A stretch of DNA of 64,000 nt from Roseomonas sp. OT10 (GTDB lineage Bacteria > Pseudomonadota > Alphaproteobacteria > Acetobacterales > Acetobacteraceae), in contig NZ_CP087719.1 of NCBI RefSeq assembly GCF_020991085.1, positions 2,376,001 to 2,440,000 of the forward strand. Reading direction: 5' to 3'. Below the pieces are notes generated by a model, which saw only the letters and a list, made by a program, of their open reading frames with translations, was not told the DNA's origin and did no database searches. Positions 48,990 through 58,432 of the stretch are shown piece by piece. The position numbers and the translations under genes were made by a program. Each line of letters opens with the position of its first letter. Positions within the stretch are counted from its first letter, which is position 1.

Positions 48990-49571
48990 ATGCGCGTCCT
49001 CCTCGTCTTCAGCCATCCGCGGGCCGACAGCTATTCGGCGGCGCTGCGGGACACGGTCCGTGGCGCCTTGCAACGGGCAGGCCATGCGGTGGAGCTGCGC
49101 GACCTCTACGCCGAGGGCTTCCAGCCGGCGCTCACGGCCGCGGAGCGCGGCCGCTACCACGACATCCCCGGAAACCTGGCCGGGGTGGAAGACCACGTCG
49201 CCGCCCTGCGCGAGGCCGATGCGCTGGTCCTGGTCTACCCCACCTGGTGGTACGGGATGCCGGCCATGCTGAAGGGCTGGTTCGACCGGGTCTGGGCACC
49301 GGGGGTGGCCTTCCACCTCGGCGAGGGGGCGATCCGGCCGGGGCTGGCCAATATCAGGCGGATCGCGGTGGTCACCACCTATGGCTCGCCACGCTGGCTG
49401 CTGTGGTGGATCGGCCGGCCGGACCGGAAGGTCATGGCGCGGGCGATCCGGCGCCTGCTCGCCCCGGGCTGCCGGATGGACTGGCACGCGCTGACCGACA
49501 TGGACCACAGGAAGCCGCCCGACCTCCGCGCCTTCCTGCGCCGCGTCGATGCCGCGTTCTCCCGCTGGTAG
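48990..49571 (+). CDS. Flavodoxin-fold NAD(P)H:quinone reductase, copy 2
   Basis: A 193-aa paralogue of the protein encoded at 47914, with the same length and motifs: LVFSHPRADSYSAAL, DLYAEGFQPALT, YPTWWYGMPAMLKGWFDRV and TTYGSPRW. ATG 48990 starts MRVLLVFSHP; upstream codons do not match the family. It is divergent from the cupin gene by 60 bases, so a shared regulatory region is likely. Confidence 0.88.
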   Translation: MRVLLVFSHPRADSYSAALRDTVRGALQRAGHAVELRDLYAEGFQPALTAAERGRYHDIPGNLAGVEDHVAALREADALVLVYPTWWYGMPAMLKGWFDRVWAPGVAFHLGEGAIRPGLANIRRIAVVTTYGSPRWLLWWIGRPDRKVMARAIRRLLAPGCRMDWHALTDMDHRKPPDLRAFLRRVDAAFSRW

Positions 49572-49808
49572 GCGCAGGATCCGGCAGATCATCCACACGT
49601 GATCGGCGGGCCCGGCCCTGATCCCGTCCCTCGGCCGGGCCAGCGGTTTCCCATGGCGGTGCCGCTCTGCTAGAGCCGGCCCCTCTCCCGGTGCCGAAGA
49701 TCGCCTCCCTGCCCCTGGCCTGCCCCCGCCCCTCCATGACGCCGGCGGCCGACGGCGTGGCCCCGGGCGCGGGCTGATGCCGTGACGGTGCCGGGGATGG
49801 AAGCCGAT

Positions 49809-52800
49809 ATGCCCTGGACCGAGCCGGAGCGGCTGGCCGCGCTGCACCGCACGGGCCTGACCGGCACGGCTCCCGATGCGGAGCTGGACGCCCAGCTCCG
49901 GCTGGTGGCCGAGTTGCTCGACATGCCGCTCGCCGCGCTGCTGCTCGTGGCGGCGGACCGCATCTGGTCCAGGGCGAGCTTCGGCCCGGGCGCCGCAGCG
50001 CTAGCCGCCGATCCCCGCCTCGCCCGGGCCGCGCTGCACCGCGCGGACGGGCTGGTCGTCCCGGACCTCCGCGCCGCCGGGGCCACGTCCGGCCCGCGCT
50101 TCTGGGCCGCCATGCCGGTGCTCTCGGAAGGCATGCCGGTCGGCGTGCTGTGCGTCGCCGACACACGCCCCCACCCGGGCGGGCTCGCGGAACGGCAGGG
50201 CCGGCTGCTGGCCAACCTCGCCGACCAGATGGGGCTGCGCGTCGCGCTCCGCCGCGCCACGGCGCAGCAGGACGCGCTGCCGGCCGAGGCGGCGGAGGAC
50301 GGCTCTCTGCAGCAGCAGACCATCGACAGCGCCATCGACCTGGCGATCATCAGCACCAGCCTGGACGGCCGGATCAAGGGGTGGAACAGCGGCGCCTCCG
50401 GGGTCTTCGGCTGGACCGAGGCCGAGATGCTGAACCGCCCCTTCGAGAGCCTGTTCAGCGAGGAGGAGCGGGCGGCGGGCACCCCTGCCGCCGAGATGCG
50501 GACGGCCCTCCGCGACGGACGCAGCACCGACGAGCGCTGGCAACGGCGCAAGGACGGCAACCGCTTCTGGGCTTCGGGCGAGCTGATGCCGCTGCGCGAC
50601 GCGCAAGGCCGGCATATCGGCTTCCTCAAGGTGCTGCGCGACCGCACGCGGCAGCATCTGGAAGGCGAGGCGGTGGCAGCCCTCAACGAGCGTTACCGCC
50701 TGGCGCAGCGCGCCACCCGCGATGCCATCTGGGACTGGGACCTGCGCAACAACTTCGTCCGCTGGAACGAGGCGCTGGAGAGCGCCTTCGGCTGGCCGTC
50801 CGACACGGTGGAGCCGAGCGGGAGATGGTGGCTGCAGCAGATCCATCCGGACGACCGGGACGGGGTGGACCGCGGCATCCATGACGTGATCGACGGCGCG
50901 GGCACGAGCTGGACGGACGAGTACCGCTTCCGCCGCGCCGACGGCAGCTACGCCCATGTGCTGGACCGCGGCTACCTCATCCGCGACCCCGCCGGCCAGC
51001 CGCTCCGGATGATCGGCGCCATGCTCGACCAGACCGCGCAGCGCCGCGCCGATGCCGCTCTGCGCGACCGGGAGGACCGGCTGCGGCTGGCGACGACGGG
51101 GGCGCGGATCGGCACCTTCGACTACCGGGTCCGTCGCGACGACCTGACCTGGGACGACCGCTGCCGCGAGCTGTTCGGGGTGCCGCCGGGCGCCCCGGTC
51201 AGCTACGCCGGCACCTTCCTGGCCGGCCTGCACCCGGAGGACCGCGCGATGGCGGATGCGGCGGTCCGGCAGGCGCTCGACCCCGGAGGAAGCGGCCGCT
51301 TCGCCTGCGAGTACCGCACCATCGGCCTGACGGACGGCATCGAGCGCTGGGTCTCCGCCAATGGCGAGGCGCTGTTCGAACATGGCGAGCCCGTCCGACT
51401 GATCGGCACCGTCCTCGACATCACCGACCGCAAGCGCGCCGATGCGGCGTTGCGGGAGAGCGAGGAACGCTACCGCACCCTGTTCAACTCGATGGACGAG
51501 GGCTTCTGCGTCATCGAGTTCCTCGACGGCCCGCACGGGCCGCTGAGCGACTACGTCCATATCGAGGCCAACCCGGCCTATACGCGCCACGCGGGCATCC
51601 CGGACGTGGTGGGGCGAAGGCTGCGGGAGATGGTTCCGGCGGAGGCGGATGGCTGGATCGCGCTCTACAGCCAGGTGCTGCGCACCGGCACGCCGATCCA
51701 CTTCGAGCGGGAGCTGGCGACGACCGGCCGCCAGCTGGAGCTCTCCGCCTTCCGCATCGAGCCACCGGAGCGGCGCCAGGTGGCCGTGGTGTTCCAGGAC
51801 GTCACGGACCGCAAGCGGGCTGCGGTGGCGCTGAGGCGGATGAACGAGACGCTGGAGGCCCGCGTCGCCGCCGCGCTGGCCGAGCGCCGGATCCTCGCCC
51901 ACATCGTCGAGGGCACGAACGCCTTCGTCCAGGTCATGGACCGGGACTTCCGCTGGCTGGCCATCAACGGCGCGGCCGCCGCCGAGTTCGAGCGCCTCTT
52001 CGGCGTCAGGCCGGAGGTCGGCGCCAACATGCTCGACCTCCTGGCGGATCGGCCCGGACCCCAGGCGGCGCTGCGAAAGGTCTGGGCCCGGGCGCTGGCG
52101 GGGGAGTCCTTCATGGAGGTCGTCAGCGTCGGCGAGCCGGCCCGGGCCTACGAGATGCGCTTCAACACGCTGCACGATCCGGAGGGCCGGCAGATCGGCG
52201 CCTACCAGTTCGTCTACGACGTCACCGAGCGGATGCAGGAGCAGGAGCGGCTGCGCCAGGCCGAGGAGGCGCTGCGGCAGAGCCAGAAGATGGAGGCGGT
52301 CGGGCAGCTGACGGGGGGTATTGCGCACGACTTCAACAACCTACTGACGGGAATCATCGGGGCGCTGGAGCTGCTGACGAACCGGCTGGCGCAGGGGCGG
52401 GTGGGGGAGGTGGAGCGCTACGTGCTGGCGGCGCAGGGGGCGGCGCGGCGGGCGGCGGCGCTGACGCACCGGCTGCTGGCGTTCTCGCGGCGGCAGACGC
52501 TGGACCCCAAGCCGACGGACGTGAACCGGCTGGTGGCGGGGATGGAGGAGCTGGTGCGTCGCACGGTGGGGCCGGCGATCGAGGTGGAGACGGTGGGGGC
52601 GGGGCGGCTGTGGCCGGTGCTGGTGGATCCGCCGCAGCTGGAGAACGCGCTGCTGAACCTGTGCATCAACGCGCGCGACGCGATGCCGCGGGGCGGGCGG
52701 CTGACGATCGAGACGGCCAACCGCTGGCTGGACGAGCGGGCGGCGCGCGACCTGTCCCTGGCCCCGGGGCAGTACGTGTCGCTGTGCGTCTCGGACACGG

Positions 52801-53420
52801 GGACGGGGATGAGCCGGGAGGTGAAGGCGAAGGCGTTCGACCCGTTCTTCACCACCAAGCCGCTGGGCCAGGGGACGGGGCTGGGGCTGTCGATGATCTA
52901 CGGCTTCACCCGCCAGTCGGGGGGGCAGACGCGGATCTACTCGGAGCCGGGCCAGGGCACGATGGTCTGCCTCTACCTGCCGCGCCACCATGGCGGGGCG
53001 GAGGCGGCCGAGGCGGCCGCCGCCGCCAGCCCGCCGCCGCGCGCCGGGGCGGGGGAGACGGTGCTGGTGGTGGACGACGAGCCCACCGTGCGGATGCTGG
53101 TGATGGAGGTGCTGGAGGAGCTGGGCTATGCCGCGATCGAGGCGGGCGACGGGGCGGCGGGGCTGAAGCTGCTGCAGTCGGAGGCGCGCATCGACCTGCT
53201 GGTCACCGATGTCGGCCTGCCCGGGGGCATGAACGGGCGGCAGATGGCCGACGCGGCGCGGGTCACCCGCCCGGGGCTGAAGGTGCTGTTCATCACCGGC
53301 TATGCCGAGAACGCCGTCGTCGGCGATGGCCACCTCGAACCCGGCATGCACGTCATGACCAAGCCCTTCGCCATGCAGGCCCTCGCACAGCGCATCCGAA
53401 GCCTCACCGCAGACGCCTGA
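49809..53420 (+). CDS. GAF/multi-PAS hybrid sensor histidine kinase with receiver domain
   Basis: A large (1203-aa) soluble hybrid kinase. Domains in order are GAF (5-150), five PAS/PAC units (about 168-285, 292-415, 422-545, 551-672, 693-810), HisKA (828-900; phospho-acceptor H840 in GGIAHDFNNLL), HATPase (about 940-1050; NARDAMPRGG, DTGTGM, GQGTGLGLSM), and a C-terminal receiver with D1134 in LLVTDVGLPGG. No membrane helix is seen, so it senses cytoplasmic signals. ATG 49809 has GGAAG upstream; GTG 49782 and ATG 49797 are alternatives. From about 52300 to 53000 the codon choice changes abruptly (see findings). It converges with the SDR gene, and its output regulator is not adjacent. Confidence 0.94.
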   Translation: MPWTEPERLAALHRTGLTGTAPDAELDAQLRLVAELLDMPLAALLLVAADRIWSRASFGPGAAALAADPRLARAALHRADGLVVPDLRAAGATSGPRFWAAMPVLSEGMPVGVLCVADTRPHPGGLAERQGRLLANLADQMGLRVALRRATAQQDALPAEAAEDGSLQQQTIDSAIDLAIISTSLDGRIKGWNSGASGVFGWTEAEMLNRPFESLFSEEERAAGTPAAEMRTALRDGRSTDERWQRRKDGNRFWASGELMPLRDAQGRHIGFLKVLRDRTRQHLEGEAVAALNERYRLAQRATRDAIWDWDLRNNFVRWNEALESAFGWPSDTVEPSGRWWLQQIHPDDRDGVDRGIHDVIDGAGTSWTDEYRFRRADGSYAHVLDRGYLIRDPAGQPLRMIGAMLDQTAQRRADAALRDREDRLRLATTGARIGTFDYRVRRDDLTWDDRCRELFGVPPGAPVSYAGTFLAGLHPEDRAMADAAVRQALDPGGSGRFACEYRTIGLTDGIERWVSANGEALFEHGEPVRLIGTVLDITDRKRADAALRESEERYRTLFNSMDEGFCVIEFLDGPHGPLSDYVHIEANPAYTRHAGIPDVVGRRLREMVPAEADGWIALYSQVLRTGTPIHFERELATTGRQLELSAFRIEPPERRQVAVVFQDVTDRKRAAVALRRMNETLEARVAAALAERRILAHIVEGTNAFVQVMDRDFRWLAINGAAAAEFERLFGVRPEVGANMLDLLADRPGPQAALRKVWARALAGESFMEVVSVGEPARAYEMRFNTLHDPEGRQIGAYQFVYDVTERMQEQERLRQAEEALRQSQKMEAVGQLTGGIAHDFNNLLTGIIGALELLTNRLAQGRVGEVERYVLAAQGAARRAAALTHRLLAFSRRQTLDPKPTDVNRLVAGMEELVRRTVGPAIEVETVGAGRLWPVLVDPPQLENALLNLCINARDAMPRGGRLTIETANRWLDERAARDLSLAPGQYVSLCVSDTGTGMSREVKAKAFDPFFTTKPLGQGTGLGLSMIYGFTRQSGGQTRIYSEPGQGTMVCLYLPRHHGGAEAAEAAAAASPPPRAGAGETVLVVDDEPTVRMLVMEVLEELGYAAIEAGDGAAGLKLLQSEARIDLLVTDVGLPGGMNGRQMADAARVTRPGLKVLFITGYAENAVVGDGHLEPGMHVMTKPFAMQALAQRIRSLTADA

Positions 53421-53426
53421 CGCCGG

Positions 53427-54122
53427 CTACAGCATGTCCTCGTGCCGGCAGTTCACCAGCAGTTCCGCCACCACGGCCTCGTCCGGCAGGGTCAGGCAGG
53501 TCTCGATCAGCCGCGCCAGGTCGGCGGGCTGCGTCATGCGCTCGCGCGGCCAGCTGGTGACGTGGCCCGTCATGTCCGTCGCCACGAAGGAAGGGCAGAC
53601 GGCGGTCGCGCGGATGCCCTGTTCCCAGCCGGCGCGCCGGACCTCGTGTGTCAGCGCCACCACGGCGAACTTGCCCATGGCGTAGCCGATGTTGCCGTTC
53701 TTCACCCGCTTGCCGGAAAGCGAGGCAAGGTTCACCACCCGCCCGTGCCGCGACGCCGCCAGATGCGGCCAGGCCAGCCGGATCAGCCGCAGCGGCCCCT
53801 TCACGTTCACCCGCCAGTGGGAATCGAGCGCCGTCTCGTCCGCATCGAAGAGCGTGGCGGGCGTGTTGATCCCCGCCGCGTTCACCAGCCCGTCGATCCG
53901 GCCGTGCCGCGCCAGCGCCTCCGCGACCCAGGCCTCCGCGCTCGCCAGCTCCTCCGCCTCGTAGCGGTACCGGGTGAGGCCGGGCCGCTCCGGCAGCGCC
54001 TCAGGCCGCCGGAGGCCGGCGGCGACGGTGAAGCCGCTCTCCAGCAGCCGCTCGACCACCGCCCGGCCGATGCCGCGCGCCGCGCCGGAAACCAGGACCA
54101 CGCGGCCCTTCGGATCGAGCAT
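53427..54122 (-). CDS. Short-chain dehydrogenase/reductase
   Basis: A 231-aa NAD(P)-dependent classical SDR. The cofactor motif is SGAARGIG (residues 12-19), NAAG is at 81-84, and the catalytic residues are in NLASLSG (S134 or S136), Y147 and K151 (YAMGK). An LRRP after the second strand suggests NADP preference. It ends 6 bases from the convergent kinase gene. The substrate is unknown. Confidence 0.93.
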   Translation of the reverse strand: MLDPKGRVVLVSGAARGIGRAVVERLLESGFTVAAGLRRPEALPERPGLTRYRYEAEELASAEAWVAEALARHGRIDGLVNAAGINTPATLFDADETALDSHWRVNVKGPLRLIRLAWPHLAASRHGRVVNLASLSGKRVKNGNIGYAMGKFAVVALTHEVRRAGWEQGIRATAVCPSFVATDMTGHVTSWPRERMTQPADLARLIETCLTLPDEAVVAELLVNCRHEDML

Positions 54123-54223
54123 CGGACCACTCCCCCGGATGGCGGGCCCGCCGCCACCTCACACCCGGAACACTGCGGCGCCGCACAGTGTCGCGGCAAG
54201 GCCGGGCGCGGGGTATAGCAGCC

Positions 54224-55555
54224 CTACACCCCCAGCACCGCGTCCAGCTCCCGCCAGTCCGGCAGCGCCGTCCTCACCACCCGGCCGCGCCGCAGCACGA
54301 CCCGGTCCGATTGCGGGCGGGAGAGCAGCTCCGTCATCCCGCGCGCCCCGAACAGCACGAGGTCCGCGGGCAGGCCCGGCGCGATGCGGCCCCGCTCCGG
54401 CAGGCCCATCGCCTCGGCCGGGAAGCGCGCCGCCGCGGCGGGCCAGTCGGCGAAGGGGTGGTCCAGCTGCAGGATGCGCGCGCTCTCGCGGAACACCTCC
54501 AGCATGTCGTGGTCGCCATAGGCGTAGAACGGGTCGCGGCAATTGTCCGAGGCGACGGAGACCCGCACCCCCGCCGCGCGCAGCTCATGCACCAGCGTCA
54601 CGCCGCGCCACCGGGGCGTGCGGCCCGGGGCGCGATCCTGCAGGTACATGTTGCACATGGGCAGGACGATGACGGACAGGCCGGCATCGGCGCAGGCGGC
54701 GATGGTCTCGTGCTGGTAGGCCTCCGGCATGATGGAGAGCGAGCAGCAATGGCCGCACTGCACCGGCCGCCTGAAGCCGCGCCGGACGATGGTGCGGGCG
54801 ATCTCGCGCAGGGCGCGGGCGCCCGTCTCGCCGCTCTCGTCCACATGCAGGTCCAGCTCCAGCCCGCGCGCCTCGGCCAGGGAGAAGAAGCGGTCCAGCA
54901 TCGGCTGGAAATCGGCGGGCAGCTCGTCATGCACCCCGCCCTGGAGGCGCGTGACCATGCCCAGCACGCCGCCGGATTCCGCCACCAGGTCGGCGATGGC
55001 CTCGCCGCTCTCGCCCAGGAAGCGGTCGAGCGGGGCGATGGAGGAGGCCTGGATCTCGATCCGCCCGGCCCATTCGTCCCGCAGCGCGCGGAAGACCCGC
55101 CAGGAGGTCGGGTTCTCCGGGTTGTAGGTCTCCAGATGGGTGCGGACCGCCACCGTGCCGTGGTGCTCGGCGCAGCGCAGGCCGAACTCGAAGCGGGCGC
55201 GGATGTCCTCGGCCGACCATTTCGCGCCGCGGTCGGACATCACCGCGTTCATCGCGCCGGCGAAGTCGCCCGTGGCATTGGGCATGCGCGGCCAGATATG
55301 GCCCTTGTCCAGGTGCTTGTGCCCGTCCACGAAGCCGGGCCAGACCTGCCCGCCGCGCATCGGCACGGCACCCTCCTCCGGCGCGGTGCCGGCGGGTTCG
55401 ACCGCGGCGATCCGGCCGCCCTCGATGCGGAGGTCGCGGCGGACCAGCCCCTCGCGATCGGCCTCCGCCGCGTCCGGCGCGTCGAGGAAGCCGATGGAGA
55501 CCCGCGCGTCGCGCAGCCAGTAGTCGCCGGTCGCGGGGATGACGTCGCGCAGCAT
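54224..55555 (-). CDS. Cytosine deaminase-like amidohydrolase
   Basis: A 443-aa zinc/iron amidohydrolase resembling CodA. Metal ligands are H79/H81 (VDGHKHLDK), then LHVDES, GHC and the late SDNCRDPF Asp. The HVDES block is the cytosine deaminase-type motif. The start ATG 55555 overlaps the preceding permease stop by one base (TGATG), so it is made with the transporter. It probably deaminates or hydrolyses the imported compound; a pyrimidine or related N-heterocycle is a reasonable guess. Confidence 0.88.
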   Translation of the reverse strand: MLRDVIPATGDYWLRDARVSIGFLDAPDAAEADREGLVRRDLRIEGGRIAAVEPAGTAPEEGAVPMRGGQVWPGFVDGHKHLDKGHIWPRMPNATGDFAGAMNAVMSDRGAKWSAEDIRARFEFGLRCAEHHGTVAVRTHLETYNPENPTSWRVFRALRDEWAGRIEIQASSIAPLDRFLGESGEAIADLVAESGGVLGMVTRLQGGVHDELPADFQPMLDRFFSLAEARGLELDLHVDESGETGARALREIARTIVRRGFRRPVQCGHCCSLSIMPEAYQHETIAACADAGLSVIVLPMCNMYLQDRAPGRTPRWRGVTLVHELRAAGVRVSVASDNCRDPFYAYGDHDMLEVFRESARILQLDHPFADWPAAAARFPAEAMGLPERGRIAPGLPADLVLFGARGMTELLSRPQSDRVVLRRGRVVRTALPDWRELDAVLGV

Positions 55556-56346
55556 CAGGGGGCCTCCCGCTTCATCGCGCTCTCGTGCCACGACCGCAGC
55601 AGCAGGTGGGAGACGAGCGACAGGACGAGGTAGATGGCGATCCCCGTCCCGGAGACCAGCACCAGCGCCGCGAACATGCGCGGGATCTGGAGCTGGTACC
55701 CCGCCTCCAGGATGCGGTAGGCGAGGCCGGAGGCGCGCCCGCCCGTGCCGGCCACGAACTCCGCCACGATGGCCCCGATCAGCGCCAGCCCGCCGGAGAT
55801 TCGCAACCCCGCCAGGAAGTAGGGCATGGCGGAGGGCAGGCGCAGCCGGGTCAGCACCTGCCAGCGGCTGGCGCGGTAGAGGCGGAACAGGTCCAGCAGG
55901 TTGTGGTCGGCGCTGTTCAGCCCCAGCGTCGTGTTGGACAGGATGGGGAAGAAGGCGACGATCCAGGCGCAGATCAGCAGCGCCACCCGCACGTCGTCCA
56001 CCCAGATGATGATCAGCGGCGCGATGGCCACGATCGGCGTCACCTGCAGGATGATGGCATAAGGAAACAGCGACAGCTCGATGATGCGCGACTGGGCGAA
56101 GAGGATCGCCAGCAGCAGCCCCAGCCCCGCCGCAACCACCAGTGCGGCGAAGGTGATCTGCAGGGTGGTCAGCAGGGAGACGGAGAGGGTGCCCCAGTCC
56201 CGCACCAGGGTCTGCGCGATGGTGAGGGGGCCTGGCAGGATGTAGACGGGCACCTGGTAGGCGGTGACCGCCCATTGCCATCCGCCAAGGAAGATCACGC
56301 CCAGCAGGGTGGGCGCCAGGATGCGCAGCCAGTCGTTCCGGTTCAT
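55555..56346 (-). CDS. NitT/TauT-type ABC permease
   Basis: A 263-aa inner-membrane permease of the SsuC/ThiX type with about six membrane segments. The EAA loop is LFRLYRASRWQVLTRLRLPSAMP, and WQWAVTAYQVPVYILPGP at the N-terminus is typical. It forms a homodimeric channel served by the ATPase encoded just upstream, which ends 4 bases earlier. Confidence 0.93.
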   Translation of the reverse strand: MNRNDWLRILAPTLLGVIFLGGWQWAVTAYQVPVYILPGPLTIAQTLVRDWGTLSVSLLTTLQITFAALVVAAGLGLLLAILFAQSRIIELSLFPYAIILQVTPIVAIAPLIIIWVDDVRVALLICAWIVAFFPILSNTTLGLNSADHNLLDLFRLYRASRWQVLTRLRLPSAMPYFLAGLRISGGLALIGAIVAEFVAGTGGRASGLAYRILEAGYQLQIPRMFAALVLVSGTGIAIYLVLSLVSHLLLRSWHESAMKREAP

Positions 56347-56350
56347 GCGC

Positions 56351-57145
56351 TCAATGGTCCATCATAGGGACAGGCTGCCCCATCGCGGCGGAGAGGGCGT
56401 GCGACGCCTCGCGGCAATGCGCGGCATAGGCGGCCGAGGTGCGGAACTCCTCGCCGCGCGGATAGGGCTCGTCCACCGCGACATCCGCCGCGATCCGCCC
56501 CGGCCGGGCCGCCATGACCACGACGCGGCGGGAAAGGTAGACGCTCTCGAAGACGGAATGGGTGACGAAGACGGCGGTGAAGCGGTCGCGCTCCCACAGG
56601 GTCAGCAGGTCGTTGTTCAGCTTGAAGCGGGTGATCTCGTCCAGCGCGGCGAAGGGCTCGTCCATCAGCAGCAGGCGCGGCCGGGTGACGAGGGCGCGCG
56701 CGATGGAGACGCGCATCTTCATCCCCCCCGACAGCGCCCGGGGATAGGCACCCTCGAAGCCCGCGAGCCCGACCGAGGCCAGGGCGGCGGCGGCGCGCTC
56801 GGCCGCCGCCCCCTTGCCGATGCCCGCGAGGCGCAGCGGCAGCATCACGTTCTTCAGCGCGCTGGCCCAGGGCATCAGCGTCGGCTCCTGGAAGACGAAG
56901 CTGATCCCCTCCGCCCCGCCGCTGGCGGTGATGCGGCCCTCGCTGGGCGGGCTCAGCCCCGCGATCATGCGCAGCAGGGTGGACTTGCCGCAGCCGGACG
57001 GGCCGAGCAGCGAGACGAAGTCGCCATGCGCGATCTCCAGGTCCACCCCGCTGACGGCCAGCGTGCCGTTGCGGAACCGCTTGGCGACGCCCTGGGTCGA
57101 GACGGCCGAGGTGGCGCTCACGCTGCGCAGCGACCCGTCAGCCAA
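56351..57145 (-). CDS. NitT/TauT-type ABC transporter ATPase
   Basis: A 264-aa ATPase of the SsuB/TauB type. Walker A GPSGCGKST, the Q-loop SFVFQEPTLMPW, the signature LSGGMKMR and Walker B LLLMDEPFAALD are intact. The start is uncertain: TTG 57145, inside the binding-protein gene and preceded by AAGAAGG, or GTG 57121. Either way the four genes run as one unit. Confidence 0.93.
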   Translation of the reverse strand: MADGSLRSVSATSAVSTQGVAKRFRNGTLAVSGVDLEIAHGDFVSLLGPSGCGKSTLLRMIAGLSPPSEGRITASGGAEGISFVFQEPTLMPWASALKNVMLPLRLAGIGKGAAAERAAAALASVGLAGFEGAYPRALSGGMKMRVSIARALVTRPRLLLMDEPFAALDEITRFKLNNDLLTLWERDRFTAVFVTHSVFESVYLSRRVVVMAARPGRIAADVAVDEPYPRGEEFRTSAAYAAHCREASHALSAAMGQPVPMMDH

Positions 57146-58148
57146 GGCCGACCTTCTTGTTCACGAAGTCCAGGCTGTAGGCCTTCTCGACATCCACCCC
57201 GGCGGGGATCACGCCCACGTCGCGCATGGTCTCGTAGAAGCTCTTCCACCGCGCCGCCGTCATGGCGCCGATGCCCGCCGTCAGCGCATCGCCCGACTGC
57301 ACGATGCCCCGCTCGTTCATCACCTTGACCGCATAGGCGATCTTGGCGTCCGTCATCTCCGGGTTGTCGCGCCGGATCATCGCATTGGCAGCATCGACGT
57401 TCCTGCCGGCCAGGTATTCCGCCCAGCCCTCGATGCTGGCATCGACGAAGCGCTGCACCAGCTCCTTCTTCTCGGTCGCCATCTTCCGCGAGATGTCGAT
57501 GGTGGTGTTGTAGTTCTCGTACCCCGCATCGGCGATCAGGTGGACCACCGGCTGCACGCCCTGCTCGATCGCGAGGAACGGCTCCGACGAGACGAAGCCC
57601 TGCATGATGGTATTCTTATCCGCCAGGAAGGGCGCGACGGAGAAGGTGTAGGGCCGGATCTGCTCGTCGGTGAAGCCGAACTTCGCGCGCAGGAAGGGCC
57701 AGTAGGTGACGCGGCCGGAGGCGCCGATCAGGATCGGCTTGCCCTTCATCGCCGGGAAGCTGTCGTTCCCCACCCCGGGATGGGCCATCAGGATCTGCGG
57801 GTCCTTCTGCATGATCGCGCCGATGCAGAGGAAGGGGATGCCCTCGCGCGCGTAGCTCAGCGCCTGGAAGCCGTTGGACATGATCATGTCCACCCGGCCG
57901 GCGAGGAGGAGCTGCGCCGGGTTCTGCTGCGGCCCGCCCATGCGCAGGTCGCACTCGATGCCGTGCTTCCTGTAGAGGCCGTTGGCGACCGCATGGTAGT
58001 AGCCGCCATGCTCCGCCTGGGCCCGCCAGTTGGTCTGGAAGCTGACCTTGTCCAACGCCTGGGCGCGCGGGCGGCTGGCGCCCACCGGCACCAGGGCGAG
58101 CCCGGCCGCGCCGGACAGCAGCGCGCGTCGTTCGATGCGGTAGCGCAT
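57138..58148 (-). CDS. NMT1/THI5-like ABC transporter substrate-binding protein
   Basis: A 336-aa periplasmic binding protein of the SsuA/THI5 group. The signal peptide has twin arginines (MRYRIERRALLSGAAGLAL, to about residue 30). The core motif is EHGGYYHAVANGLYRKHGIE, and NGFQALSYAREGIP and ITIDISRK-type blocks follow. THI5-like proteins bind pyrimidine-type compounds (for example a thiamine precursor); together with the cytosine-deaminase-like gene this points to a pyrimidine-like ligand, by inference. It is the first gene of the operon. Confidence 0.9.
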   Translation of the reverse strand: MRYRIERRALLSGAAGLALVPVGASRPRAQALDKVSFQTNWRAQAEHGGYYHAVANGLYRKHGIECDLRMGGPQQNPAQLLLAGRVDMIMSNGFQALSYAREGIPFLCIGAIMQKDPQILMAHPGVGNDSFPAMKGKPILIGASGRVTYWPFLRAKFGFTDEQIRPYTFSVAPFLADKNTIMQGFVSSEPFLAIEQGVQPVVHLIADAGYENYNTTIDISRKMATEKKELVQRFVDASIEGWAEYLAGRNVDAANAMIRRDNPEMTDAKIAYAVKVMNERGIVQSGDALTAGIGAMTAARWKSFYETMRDVGVIPAGVDVEKAYSLDFVNKKVGLG

Positions 58149-58432
58149 GGATGGTCACTCCCCCAAAACACCCTGGCGAAACACCCAGGGCGACCTGCCC
58201 CCGGCCGACGCACGGCCGGCCGGCTCCCCGCCGTCGGTCCGGACAGCCTAGCAGGCGGCATGCCGCGCACCGCCCAGCGGGATGGGCACCGCACCCGGAA
58301 CGGAATGGCCCGCACCCGGCTCATCCGCCATCCTGGGCGGCATTTGCCTCTGTTTTCATCACAGGTCGAGGGCGCCAACCTTGAACCCCCACCCGGCTAT
58401 CCCTGGCACGCTTCTTGGTCTCGGATCGCGCC
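58149..58432. other. 284-bp divergent intergenic region
   Basis: No gene is seen. It separates two divergent ABC importer operons. On the minus-strand side, a hairpin CCCTGG/CCAGGG (58171-58176 with 58185-58190) lies in the leader of the binding-protein gene. On the plus-strand side an AT-richer patch (GCATTTGCCTCTGTTTTCATCACAGG, split here around 58340-58365) and a sigma-54-like element precede the polyamine-type operon. Confidence 0.5.
58404..58419 (+). promoter_or_regulatory. Sigma-54-like promoter element
   Basis: TGGCACGCTTCTTGGT fits the -24/-12 consensus TGGCACG-N4-TTGCW at every fixed position except the C of the -12 GC. A start site about 12 bases on would leave only a few leader bases before GTG 58433. 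The mismatch is at a well-conserved base, so this is tentative. Confidence 0.3.

Noticed and set aside
57138-58432. TPP riboswitch upstream of the THI5-like operon
   Set aside because: The conserved CTGAGA and ACCTGA-type blocks are absent from the leader.
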